Shown in pieces: positions 1 through 6,790 of a DNA stretch of 13,813 nt. Within the stretch, counting starts at the first letter, position 1. Each line of letters opens with the position of its first letter. The translations under genes and the position numbers were made by a program. Origin of the DNA: a bacterium (GTDB taxonomy: Bacteria; Armatimonadota; Zipacnadia; Zipacnadales; Zipacnadaceae); assembly GCA_030603495.1 (NCBI GenBank), contig JAUVXR010000043.1:1-13813 (forward strand), in the 5' to 3' direction. A model generated the notes under the pieces. The model did not search any database and was not told where the DNA came from. It saw only the letters and a program-made list of their open reading frames with translations.

Positions 1-136
1 GGTCGGAACGATTCGTACGTTTCCTCTCGGGGGACTTAAGAGCGACCGCGTGCGGCTGATTGTCCCTAACCCACCGCCGCCAGGCAAACGGGAAGTGTAC
101 TACGAGATCGAGGTCTACCGCGCCAAACAACGCTGA
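1..136 (+). CDS. C-terminal end of an unidentified protein (5' truncated)
   Basis: An open frame runs from base 2 to a TGA at 134-136 and gives the last 44 residues of a protein that starts outside the window. The segment contains RVRLIVPNPPPPGKREVYYE and ends in IEVYRAKQR. Alternating hydrophobic residues around a proline loop, closing on a YYEIEVY strand, look like the final strands of an extracellular beta-sandwich such as a discoidin (F5/8 type C) or carbohydrate-binding module, but this is only an impression. The gene is followed by about 370 bases without a gene before the glycan promoter, so it is probably a separate transcription unit. Function cannot be assigned from the fragment. 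Confidence 0.5.
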   Translation, partial: VGTIRTFPLGGLKSDRVRLIVPNPPPPGKREVYYEIEVYRAKQR

Positions 137-508
137 ACACAGCACTCTCGTCCCGTCAAGGCCCGGCACATCTGGCTATCGCTTGCGTTCACAAGGATTA
201 CTAATACTGTGGTGATCAATTCGCTGGGGGCGATCGCCAAACTCTGACGCCCGCAAGCCATTAGGCAGCCAGGCCTGGCGCGAGTTCTTCCACGGCCAGT
301 GAGAGTGGTCACATTCGGCTAGCCCCTGGCTCTTACCCGCGTGGGCTAGGCCTGCCACGCCAGCCGCAGCGCCGGCGGCACTGCCACACCCCCTCCGCTA
401 CGAGCACTCCCGACAGGGTCTATTCTTCTCCGATGACGCCCTGGATCGCAATACACGGTCAGTTCCGGGGCCGCCATTCTGCCTGCTTTCGATATGAGAA
501 TGTGTAAC
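137..508. other. Intergenic region upstream of the σ54 promoter, with small dyads
   Basis: I see no convincing gene here; the minus-strand open frames over 115-657 are Arg/Ser/Ala-rich and have no family features. It holds several small symmetric elements: a perfect 12-base palindrome GCCAGGCCTGGC (268-279), a 7-bp inverted repeat CTAGCCC/GGGCTAG (319-325 and 343-349), a GCCGC/GCGGC dyad (363-379), and two related words, GGCCTGCCAC (349-358) and GGCACTGCCAC (377-387). The last two lie about 150-190 bases before the predicted σ54 start site, where enhancer-binding proteins usually bind. Some of the dyads could equally help end the upstream transcript, though none has a T-tract. A poor σ70-like pair at 183-210 was not accepted. 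Confidence 0.4.
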
Positions 509-525
509 TTGGCACGGCGCTTGCA
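509..525 (+). promoter_or_regulatory. σ54 (RpoN) -24/-12 promoter of the glycan operon
   Basis: The bases TTGGCACG-GCGC-TTGCA match the σ54 core consensus YTGGCACG-N4-TTGCW at every defined position, with the -24 GG at 511-512 and the -12 GC at 523-524, exactly 12 bases apart. Transcription would start near 535-536 and give a leader of about 120 bases before the ATG at 656. This is the only full match I found in the window, and it sits between genes, facing the operon. σ54 promoters need an ATP-driven enhancer-binding protein; neither that protein nor RpoN is encoded here. The site also bears on gene starts: it lies downstream of the ATG at 494, so a protein starting there could not come from this transcript. 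Confidence 0.75.
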
Positions 526-533
526 GTGGAGTG

Positions 534-581
534 CTACGGCAGGCCGCTGGCATACGGAGCCCCACGGCCTGCCAACTGTAG
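534..581 (+). promoter_or_regulatory. Stem-loop at the 5' end of the predicted σ54 transcript
   Basis: GGCAGGCC (538-545) and GGCCTGCC (566-573) form a perfect 8-bp stem. CTAC (534-537) and GTAG (578-581) can extend it across a four-base bulge, and GGC/GCC inside the 20-base loop can pair as well. It begins almost exactly at the predicted σ54 start site, so the mRNA would open with this hairpin about 75 bases ahead of the dehydratase start codon. It could protect the mRNA 5' end, act as an attenuator-like leader, or, as DNA, be an operator. There is no T-tract, so it is not a standard terminator. The pairing is visible; the role is inference. Confidence 0.4.
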
Positions 582-655
582 CCGAAATCGAGCCAGCGCA
601 GCCAATCCGGTCACAGAGGGCGGCACTGGCCCTGCCCGAGGACAACACGAGGACC

Positions 656-2656
656 ATGGATAACCTTCACAGCGCGTCCACAGCCGAGGACGCAGCCAAG
701 ACCATTCTCGATGAGCAAGCACGTCCTGCCACTAGGACCTCCCTTTGGCACACAATACTGACCACGCTTGAGCAGAAGATTGAGTTGCGCTACTACGTGC
801 CAGTAAAGCTGTTGACTGACGTCGTGCTGATCACGCTGGCTGCTTTATGCAGTTGGGTGGTAGTCCTGGGGCATCAAGTTACCGCCGGCAATACGCTGCT
901 CTTTGTTGCGCTGGCCCTGCTAATCCGCCTACCGCTCTATGTCCTACTGGGCATCTGGAAGTACTCGTGGAAACAAGTCGCTCCTCAGGACGTGCTGCAA
1001 CTGGCCCTCAGCGCTGTGCTGGGCGCGCCTTTTCTGGTCGCTGTTCTGTACTCCGTGCCTGAGCGGTTCCCGCCCGGCGTCCGGCCTGTCGATGTGCTGC
1101 TGACCGAGCCTGTCTACCACCTGCTGTTCCTGAGCGCAGTCCGTCTGCTCACGCGAATTGCCCAGAGGTCGAACAGCAACGGCCGCGGGCGTGTTCTGAT
1201 AGTAGGAGCAGGAGCTAGTGGCAGGGCCCTGGGTTACTTGCTGGAGGAGGCGGGCGACCAGTACACAGTGGTCGGCTATGTGGATGACGACCCCCGCAAG
1301 CGCGGTTCACGGCTACGCGGACGCACCGTGCTGGGCAAGATTGAGGATGCGCCTCGTGTAGCCCAGGAGCGGGGCGCCGAGCTGATCGTAATCGCCATTC
1401 CCTCTGCTACTCCCGAGCGACTACGCGAGGTATTAGCGACCCTGGAATCCACGGGCCTGCCTGTGCGGACTGTACCGTCATTGGCGGAGGTGATCACCCG
1501 CCGAGCACAACTGGACGACCTGCGTGAACTCAGCATGGAAGACCTCCTGCAGCGAGAGAGCGTTCCGCTCGACCGCCTACCCGTCTCGGACTATCTACGG
1601 GGCAAGACCGTCTTGGTCACCGGCGGCGGCGGCTCCATTGGCCGCCAATTGTGCAAGGAGGTGGTGAAAGCTGCTGCGGCACGTCTGCTGGTACTGGGCC
1701 GCGGAGAGAACAGTGTGTTTGAATCAATTATGGAGTTACAGGAGCTCGATGGGAACTGCGAAGTGATTCCGGTCATCTGCTGTGTCAAGGACCGTCGCAG
1801 CCTGGAGCGGGTGCTCCAGCGGTTCGCCCCGCAGGTGGTCTTTCACGCAGCGGCGCATAAGCATGTTCCGCTTATGGAGATGTACCCGGCGGAGGCCATC
1901 AATAACAACGTCATCGGCACCCTCAATCTGGTGGAACTGGCCGTGCAGTACGACGTGGAACGGCTCGTGCTGGTCTCCACCGATAAGGCCGTCAACCCGG
2001 TCAATGTCATGGGCGCTAGCAAGCGGGTCGCCGAGCTACTCGTGCAGGCCTATGCGGAGAAAACCGGCACCAATATGGTTAGCGTGCGCTTCGGTAATGT
2101 CCTGGGCAGCCGGGGCAGTGTGGTGCCCATAATGACACGACAGATCCAACAGCGGCGGCCCGTCACGGTCACCGACCCCGAGATGGTACGCTACTTTATG
2201 ACCATCCCCGAGGCAGTGCAGCTAATCCTTCAGGCCGGCACTAACGGCGGAGGCGGCGAGAGCTACATCCTGAAGATGGGCCGCCCCGTGCGGATCATGG
2301 ACCTGGCTCGTGACCTCATCCGGCTGGCCGGACTAACGCCCCACGTGGACATTCCCATCGAGATCATCGGCCCCCGCCCCGGTGAGAAGCGCACCGAAGA
2401 TCTCTTCACCCACATAGAAAACGAATGCGTACAAGCCAACGAGTACTTCTACACAGTCCCCTCACAGCGGATCAACCTGGAGACGTTGCTCCTGGATATC
2501 GAACAGCTCCGCCAGGCGGCAGAAGACGACGACCGCGAACGGATCCTAGAGCTCCTGCAAAGACTGATTCCCGATTTCGCCCCCATCGCCTCTACGACAG
2601 TGGCTGAAGTGGCTGGCGTCGAGCAGGCGGAGATCCGAACGGGCACTGATGGCTAA
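656..2656 (+). CDS. Membrane-anchored NDP-sugar 4,6-dehydratase (PglF/WbpM/CapD type)
   Basis: Predicted to oxidise, dehydrate and re-reduce a UDP-HexNAc, probably UDP-GlcNAc, to the 4-keto-6-deoxy sugar at the inner face of the membrane. From the ATG at 656 the protein has 666 residues. About four membrane segments lie between residues 50 and 166. A first Rossmann domain follows (GAGASG, 184-189), then the catalytic SDR domain with TGGGGSIG (322-329). The active-site stretch STDKAVNPVNVMGASK (441-456) has Met452 and Lys456 in a MxxxK arrangement: Met replaces the usual Tyr, as in PglF and WbpM. The frame is open back to an ATG at 494, but those 54 extra residues have no family features and would begin upstream of the σ54 promoter, so I reject that start. 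GAGG lies only three bases before ATG 656, so the ribosome site is weak. First gene of the operon; 62 bases to the next. Confidence 0.92.
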   Translation: MDNLHSASTAEDAAKTILDEQARPATRTSLWHTILTTLEQKIELRYYVPVKLLTDVVLITLAALCSWVVVLGHQVTAGNTLLFVALALLIRLPLYVLLGIWKYSWKQVAPQDVLQLALSAVLGAPFLVAVLYSVPERFPPGVRPVDVLLTEPVYHLLFLSAVRLLTRIAQRSNSNGRGRVLIVGAGASGRALGYLLEEAGDQYTVVGYVDDDPRKRGSRLRGRTVLGKIEDAPRVAQERGAELIVIAIPSATPERLREVLATLESTGLPVRTVPSLAEVITRRAQLDDLRELSMEDLLQRESVPLDRLPVSDYLRGKTVLVTGGGGSIGRQLCKEVVKAAAARLLVLGRGENSVFESIMELQELDGNCEVIPVICCVKDRRSLERVLQRFAPQVVFHAAAHKHVPLMEMYPAEAINNNVIGTLNLVELAVQYDVERLVLVSTDKAVNPVNVMGASKRVAELLVQAYAEKTGTNMVSVRFGNVLGSRGSVVPIMTRQIQQRRPVTVTDPEMVRYFMTIPEAVQLILQAGTNGGGGESYILKMGRPVRIMDLARDLIRLAGLTPHVDIPIEIIGPRPGEKRTEDLFTHIENECVQANEYFYTVPSQRINLETLLLDIEQLRQAAEDDDRERILELLQRLIPDFAPIASTTVAEVAGVEQAEIRTGTDG

Positions 2657-2718
2657 CCAAACAGAGGACCACACCCTCGAGACCGGTCATACGGTCCCTG
2701 ATTTGATCGAGGTCACGT

Positions 2719-3309
2719 ATGTATCGCAAGGGAGGCAAACGCCTCTTTGATTTTGGGGCCGCCCTGGTGGGCCTGCTAATCCTGGCAGTACCGATGGGAA
2801 TCGTTGCCCTTGCGGCATGGCTAACCTCGGGCCGTCCGGTACTGTTCGTGCAGGACAGAGTCGGGATCGGCGGGCGGATCTTTCGGGTGAGGAAGTTTCG
2901 GACTATGCACATCCGCAGGACACCAGACAGCCCGGTCACTGTTTACGCAGACGAGCGCCTGACACCAACGGGTCGCGTACTCCGCAGGTATAAGCTGGAC
3001 GAATTGCCCCAGTTATGGAACGTCCTTGTCGGGGAGATGAGTTTCGTGGGGCCTCGCCCTGATGTACCCGGGTATGCGGATAAGCTCGTAGGTGAAGACC
3101 GTCGTCTGCTCTCGTTGCGCCCGGGAATCACCGGACCGGCAACACTGATCTACCGAAACGAAGAAGAGATGCTGGCACGGGTAGACGATCCAGTCAAGTA
3201 CAACGACGAAGTGATCTACCCGGACAAGGTCCGCTTGAACCTTGGGTATTTGAAAGAATGTTCCTTCACCAGAGATCTGCACTACATTTGGCGTACGATT
3301 CTCCCATAA
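2719..3309 (+). CDS. Monotopic phosphoglycosyl transferase (PglC-like priming sugar transferase)
   Basis: Transfers a sugar phosphate from a UDP-sugar to polyprenyl phosphate, the first membrane-committed step of glycan assembly. At 196 residues it is the minimal catalytic form, without the extra membrane domain of WcaJ/WbaP enzymes. One N-terminal hydrophobic stretch (about 11-36) fits a re-entrant membrane helix. Family motifs are complete: KFRTM (59-63), the Asp94-Glu95 catalytic pair in KLDELPQLWNVL, SFVGPRPD (108-115) and RPGITGPA (134-141). Asp-Glu attacks through a covalent phosphosugar intermediate in this family. The start is fixed by GAGGT at 2709-2713, five bases before the ATG, and by an in-frame stop just upstream. 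Placed between a dehydratase and an aminotransferase, it probably uses their 4-amino-6-deoxysugar product. The next gene starts one base after its stop. Confidence 0.94.
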   Translation: MYRKGGKRLFDFGAALVGLLILAVPMGIVALAAWLTSGRPVLFVQDRVGIGGRIFRVRKFRTMHIRRTPDSPVTVYADERLTPTGRVLRRYKLDELPQLWNVLVGEMSFVGPRPDVPGYADKLVGEDRRLLSLRPGITGPATLIYRNEEEMLARVDDPVKYNDEVIYPDKVRLNLGYLKECSFTRDLHYIWRTILP

Positions 3310-3310
3310 C

Positions 3311-4507
3311 ATGATGATTCCACTGTCCCGACCCTGCCTGGTTGAGCAGGACGTAGAAAAGGTGCTCGAAGTGCTGCGGACGCCACGGCTGTCGCTTGGG
3401 CCCCAATTGCTGGAGTTCGAGCAGAAGATGGCCGAATACGCAGGCTGCCAGTACGCCGTAGGGGTAAACTCCGGTACCAGCGCTCTGCACCTGATTGTTC
3501 GGGCTCTGGGCATAGGGGAGGGAGACGAGGTCATCACCACTCCCTTCAGCTTCGTGGCCTCCGCTAACTGCATACTTCTGGAACGGGCTCGGCCGGTCTT
3601 CGTGGACATTGACCCCGTTAGCCTGAATATTGACGCAAACCGCATCGAGGCAGCGATCACCCCGCATACCAAGGCCATTCTGGCAGTCGATGTTTTCGGA
3701 TGTCCCGCTGATTGGAATCGCCTGCGGGAGATAGCTCACCACCACGGCCTGGTGCTGATTGAGGATAGCTGCGAAGCGCTGGGCGCGCGGTACCGGCTTG
3801 CCGACGGCACCTGGGCCATGGCGGGAGCGCTGGGCGAGGCGGGGTGCTTCGCATTCTACCCCAACAAGCAGATTACCACCGGTGAGGGCGGCATCATCGT
3901 CACCGACCGCGAGGATCTGGCCAGCCTGTGCCGCAGTATGCGCAACCAGGGGCGCGATGAAGGGGCTGGCTGGCTGCAGCACACACGCCTCGGTTTCAAC
4001 TACCGTTTATCGGATATCAACTGCGCGTTGGGCATCAGCCAAATGACGCGCATTGACGAAATTCTGGCGGCGCGGCGCCGGGTAGCACAGTGGTACGGTG
4101 AGGCCCTGGCTGACTTGTCCGAGGTCGCAACGCCGCAGGAGCCGTCCGACGTCCAGATCAGCTGGTTCGTCTATGTGGTTAGACTATCGGAGGTCCACAC
4201 TCGGGAGAGCCGCGACGCCATCCTTACAGACCTGCGCTGCCAGGGAATCGGCTGCGCCGACTATTTCACGCCCATTCACCTGCAACCGTACATGCGCGAG
4301 ATGTTCGGCTTCCGCGAGGGCGACTTCCCCATCACCGAGAGCGTTTCGGCGCGGACCCTTGCGTTGCCCTTCTACAATGGCTTGAACCAGGATCAGATAG
4401 GGGACGTGGTCGCAGCACTACGCGAGACACTGGCCAGGAGAAGCTTGCCGCGACATGACCGGAGTCCTGGTGGGTCTGGGGGTAGCAGCCCTGGTGGTCA
4501 GGCGTGA
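3311..4507 (+). CDS. DegT/DnrJ/EryC1/StrS-type PLP sugar aminotransferase
   Basis: Predicted to transfer an amino group, usually from glutamate, to the 4-keto-6-deoxy sugar made by the upstream dehydratase, as PglE does in bacillosamine synthesis. The 398-residue chain has the family landmarks: SGTSALH (54-60) for phosphate binding, VDVFGCPAD (126-134), IEDSCEALGA (150-159) with the Asp that contacts the PLP nitrogen, and FYPNKQITTGEGG (182-194) with Lys186 as the Schiff-base lysine. Start is ATG 3311 or the adjacent ATG 3314; the preceding stop is one base upstream and there is no clear Shine-Dalgarno, so translational coupling is likely. The fold should end near residue 375; the last 20-odd residues (SLPRHDRSPGGSGGSSPGGQ and one more) are low-complexity and overlap a small ORF in another frame, so the true C-terminus is uncertain. 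Confidence 0.92.
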   Translation: MMIPLSRPCLVEQDVEKVLEVLRTPRLSLGPQLLEFEQKMAEYAGCQYAVGVNSGTSALHLIVRALGIGEGDEVITTPFSFVASANCILLERARPVFVDIDPVSLNIDANRIEAAITPHTKAILAVDVFGCPADWNRLREIAHHHGLVLIEDSCEALGARYRLADGTWAMAGALGEAGCFAFYPNKQITTGEGGIIVTDREDLASLCRSMRNQGRDEGAGWLQHTRLGFNYRLSDINCALGISQMTRIDEILAARRRVAQWYGEALADLSEVATPQEPSDVQISWFVYVVRLSEVHTRESRDAILTDLRCQGIGCADYFTPIHLQPYMREMFGFREGDFPITESVSARTLALPFYNGLNQDQIGDVVAALRETLARRSLPRHDRSPGGSGGSSPGGQA

Positions 4508-4586
4508 GGGAAGGCAGCTGCGGCTATCCAGCGATGGCAACACAGTTGAACTGCGCCGTGGCACTGAGACACAGGCGGTGAGATGA
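4455..4586 (+). CDS. Possible 43-residue membrane microprotein overlapping both neighbours
   Basis: An ATG at 4455 opens a 43-codon frame that overlaps the last 53 bases of the aminotransferase in another frame and ends with a TGA (4584-4586) overlapping the ATG of the kinase gene (4583), an ATGA-type junction typical of translational coupling. The product begins MTGVLVGLGVAALVVRREGR, a short hydrophobic helix followed by a positive charge, then continues with a polar Arg/Ser/Glu stretch. AGGAG at 4436-4440 is a good Shine-Dalgarno sequence but lies 14 bases away, longer than usual. Third positions are about 65% G/C, similar to neighbouring genes. No family is recognised. It may be a real small membrane protein, a coupling ORF, or chance. 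Confidence 0.35.
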   Translation: MTGVLVGLGVAALVVRREGRQLRLSSDGNTVELRRGTETQAVR

Positions 4587-5692
4587 TGATCACCAAGTGG
4601 GTGGGAGCGCGGGTGGGCATAATGGGGAATCCCTCCGACGGTTTTGGCGGGAAAACCATTGCCTGTCTCATCCGTAACTTTGGAGCAACTGTTACGGTGC
4701 GCGAGAATAAGACCATCGAAATTGTGCGTCACGCCCAGTTCGATCCGCTCAGTTTTGCGGACCTCACGCATCTCGCGGATCTGGCTTCACAAGATGGATA
4801 CTACGGCGGCATCCGTCTGCTATTTGCTGCCTGCAAGCGATTTAGCGATGCCTGTCGAGAATACGGGGTGGTCCTCCCGGAGCGCAACTTCGTCCTACAA
4901 TACGATACCACCGTCCCCCGCCAGGTCGGTCTGGGGGGCTCTAGTGCCATAATCACGGCGACCTTTCGGGCACTGATGGAGTTCTATGGCGTGACCGAAG
5001 AGGCACTGCCTCAGCCGATCCTACCCAGTCTGATCCTAACAGTGGAAACTGATGAGCTGGGCATCGCCGCCGGCCTGCAGGACCGCGTGGTTCAGGTCTA
5101 CGGTGGCCTGGTGGATATGGACTTCGACCCCAATTACGTGGCGGTTCATGGCCACGGACGTTATGAGCGCCTCGATTCGGAGTTGCTCCCGCCGATGCTT
5201 CTGGCCTGGGACAGATGTTGGTTGGATTCGGGTAAGATCCACAGCACGGTGCGGCACCGCTTCAATGAGGGCGATCCAGAAGTACATTCGGCGATGCACA
5301 CCTGGGCTGACTATGCCACACAAGCGCGCCAGGCTATGGAACACCGTGATTGGGCGAGCCTGGCCAAGCTGTTGAACCTCAACTTCGACCTGCGCAGGTG
5401 TATATACGGCGAAGAATGCATCGGCGAGCGTAACTTGCTGATGATTGACACACTGCGCTCGCTGGGCCTTCCCGCGAAGTTTGCCGGATCGGGAGGCGCG
5501 GTTGTGGGCTTCTCGGAAGACCCCGAGCAACTGGCAGTGGCGCGAGATGCACTGGCAGATGAAGGCTTTCAGTTCACTACGCTGACCTGTGCTGATTATG
5601 ATACTCACGCCAGCCCTATGGTGATAGCGGACACCAGCAAGGCCAGCCCAACAATAGAAGTGGACCGGGAGGATTATTCTCGTGCTGCATAG
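4583..5692 (+). CDS. GHMP-family sugar kinase, glucuronokinase-like
   Basis: Predicted ATP-dependent kinase that phosphorylates a free sugar at the anomeric carbon; the best motif match I know is glucuronokinase, which makes glucuronate 1-phosphate. The 369 residues carry GNPSDGFGGKT (15-25) near the N-terminus, the ATP-binding GHMP loop PRQVGLGGSSA (112-122) followed by a small-residue helix, and the C-terminal GSGGA motif (302-306). GNPSDG plus PRQVGLGGSSA is the pairing that points to the glucuronokinase branch; heptose and galactose kinases usually differ there. Start is ATG 4583 or the adjacent ATG 4586, overlapping the small ORF's stop. As last gene of the glycan operon it may supply a sugar 1-phosphate for another NDP-sugar, but no matching pyrophosphorylase is in the window, so the substrate is open. 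Confidence 0.83.
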   Translation: MMITKWVGARVGIMGNPSDGFGGKTIACLIRNFGATVTVRENKTIEIVRHAQFDPLSFADLTHLADLASQDGYYGGIRLLFAACKRFSDACREYGVVLPERNFVLQYDTTVPRQVGLGGSSAIITATFRALMEFYGVTEEALPQPILPSLILTVETDELGIAAGLQDRVVQVYGGLVDMDFDPNYVAVHGHGRYERLDSELLPPMLLAWDRCWLDSGKIHSTVRHRFNEGDPEVHSAMHTWADYATQARQAMEHRDWASLAKLLNLNFDLRRCIYGEECIGERNLLMIDTLRSLGLPAKFAGSGGAVVGFSEDPEQLAVARDALADEGFQFTTLTCADYDTHASPMVIADTSKASPTIEVDREDYSRAA

Positions 5693-6025
5693 GTAGGCTC
5701 CGCTGCAAATCCCTCGTCACGTTCCCTAGCGTGTCCCCGTATTCCCTGCACAGAAACCACTCGGGTCGAGTATGCCCGGTGAAGGTTCCGGGGGAGACCT
5801 GGCTGGAGATGGGGCTGGCCTAGACTGCTTGAGGGGGGGTCGTAGCAGCTCTGGGGACTACACCTGGGATGTCTTGGGCTACTGCGGGCCTACGCGTTCT
5901 TCTGCCGCTACGCGCAATGTCCCTGCCCCGTGAGGTTACGGCCAAACTTCGCCTACAAGGGGGCCAAGAGCCGTAAGCACGCGCAGCGGACAGAGCTGGT
6001 GTCGTGTGGCGACGTTGTGCGTGGG
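5693..6025. other. 333-base gap between convergent genes
   Basis: The glycan operon and the flagellar genes converge here. I find no tRNA and no terminator with a T-tract on either strand. Small stems exist, such as ACTCG-GGT-CGAGT (5759-5771), but are too short to call. A plus-strand open stretch described separately (5846-6046) and a 76-codon minus-strand frame (5820-6050) with a Ser/Arg/Pro-rich product do not look like ordinary genes. Rho-dependent or bidirectional read-through termination is possible. Confidence 0.4.
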
Positions 6026-6046
6026 TCACATGAGCCGATGGGCTAG
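5846..6046 (+). pseudogene. Weak open stretch, possible gene remnant
   Basis: After an in-frame TAG at 5843-5845, 66 codons stay open to a TAG at 6044-6046, overlapping the 3' end of fliA on the other strand. There is no ATG near its beginning. The reading includes FFCRYAQCPCPVRLRPNF and then AYKGAKSRKHAQRTEL; the FCRYAxCP piece recalls the N-terminal cysteine motif of some transposases I remember from Chloroflexota and related genomes, but the match does not continue. It may be debris of an insertion sequence or simply chance in GC-rich DNA. Confidence 0.18.
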
Positions 6047-6742
6047 GCAACCGTGCAGACGGCTGATTGCCTGGGCGTGTATCTGGCAGACGCGAGACTC
6101 GGTCACGCCGAGCACTTCGCCGATCTCGCGCAGCGTCAACTCCTCCTGGTAATAGAGCGCGATGACGTGCTTCTCCCGCTCGGGCAGTTCCTCGATGGCT
6201 TTCGCGATCATCTGTTGCAGTTCGGCCTGCTCGAGGGTCCGGGTGGGATTATCGTAGTGTCTTGCGCTTTGGCCTGGCTGGACTGGCTCGGTGGCAAGAT
6301 GGGGCTGGGTTTCCATAAGCTGGTCGAGCGAGAGGATCGTCGTGCCGCTGATCTTGCCCAGGATTTCCTGATACTGCTCGGTATCCATCTGGAGGGCCTC
6401 AGCGATCTCGTCGTCATCGGGTGGATAGCCGAGTTGGGCCTCTAGCTCCCCGATGGTCTCAGCAATCTGCCGGGCCTGCCGCCGCAGTACCCGGGGAGCC
6501 CAATCGCGCGCCCGCAGACACTCCATGACCTCCCCCCGGATGACAGTGCTAGCATACGTGTCAAACTTGACGCCCCGTGCGACATCGAACCGGTCAACTG
6601 CCTTAATCAGGCCGATTATTCCGGCGCTGAATAGGTCCTCACGGTCTACGCTGGCCGGCAAGGTTGCCGTGACGCGCCCCACGATATAGTGCACTAGATT
6701 GACATGGTCTTCGATTAGCCTGTTGCGCTGCTCTTGGTTCAT
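6026..6742 (-). CDS. fliA: FliA/WhiG-type sigma factor (σ28, flagellar)
   Basis: Predicted alternative sigma factor that directs RNA polymerase to late flagellar promoters. The 238 residues have normal FliA length. Region 2 spans about residues 12-80, with VNLVHYIVGRV, DREDLFSAGIIGLIKAVDRFD and KFDTYASTVIRGEVMECLR; the PRVLRRQAR start of region 3 follows (83-91); region 4 is about 186-230, with the helix-turn-helix LTLREIGEVLGVTESRVCQI (202-221). ATG start at 6742, 48 bases after the flhA stop on the same strand, with only a weak GGCGG ahead of it, so it is probably read on the flhA transcript. Pairing with flhA favours a flagellar role over sporulation (WhiG) or general stress. No anti-sigma factor FlgM is in the window. 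Confidence 0.9.
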   Translation of the reverse strand: MNQEQRNRLIEDHVNLVHYIVGRVTATLPASVDREDLFSAGIIGLIKAVDRFDVARGVKFDTYASTVIRGEVMECLRARDWAPRVLRRQARQIAETIGELEAQLGYPPDDDEIAEALQMDTEQYQEILGKISGTTILSLDQLMETQPHLATEPVQPGQSARHYDNPTRTLEQAELQQMIAKAIEELPEREKHVIALYYQEELTLREIGEVLGVTESRVCQIHAQAISRLHGCLAHRLM

Positions 6743-6790
6743 AACCGCCAGTACCGCTTGGTATCGTCACCGAGTTGAGGTGGGCCACAG

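Noticed and set aside
183-210. σ70-like pair TTGCGT and TACTGT
   Set aside because: Both boxes are poor matches with a 16-base spacer, and there is no gene immediately downstream.
494-655. 54-codon N-terminal extension of the dehydratase
   Set aside because: Composition is unlike the family, it lies on top of the σ54 promoter and leader hairpin, and its ATG would be upstream of the predicted transcript start.
2681-2696. GACCG/CGGTC hairpin between the dehydratase and the priming transferase
   Set aside because: Five base pairs with a six-base loop is too small to claim regulation; the downstream gene has its own good ribosome site.
3013-3982. Two minus-strand frames of 221 and 238 codons opposite the transferase and aminotransferase
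   Set aside because: Both are antisense to genes with complete catalytic motifs and show no motif of their own.
5820-6050. 76-codon minus-strand frame after fliA
   Set aside because: Ser/Arg/Pro-rich, overlaps the fliA 3' end, no ribosome site or family resemblance.
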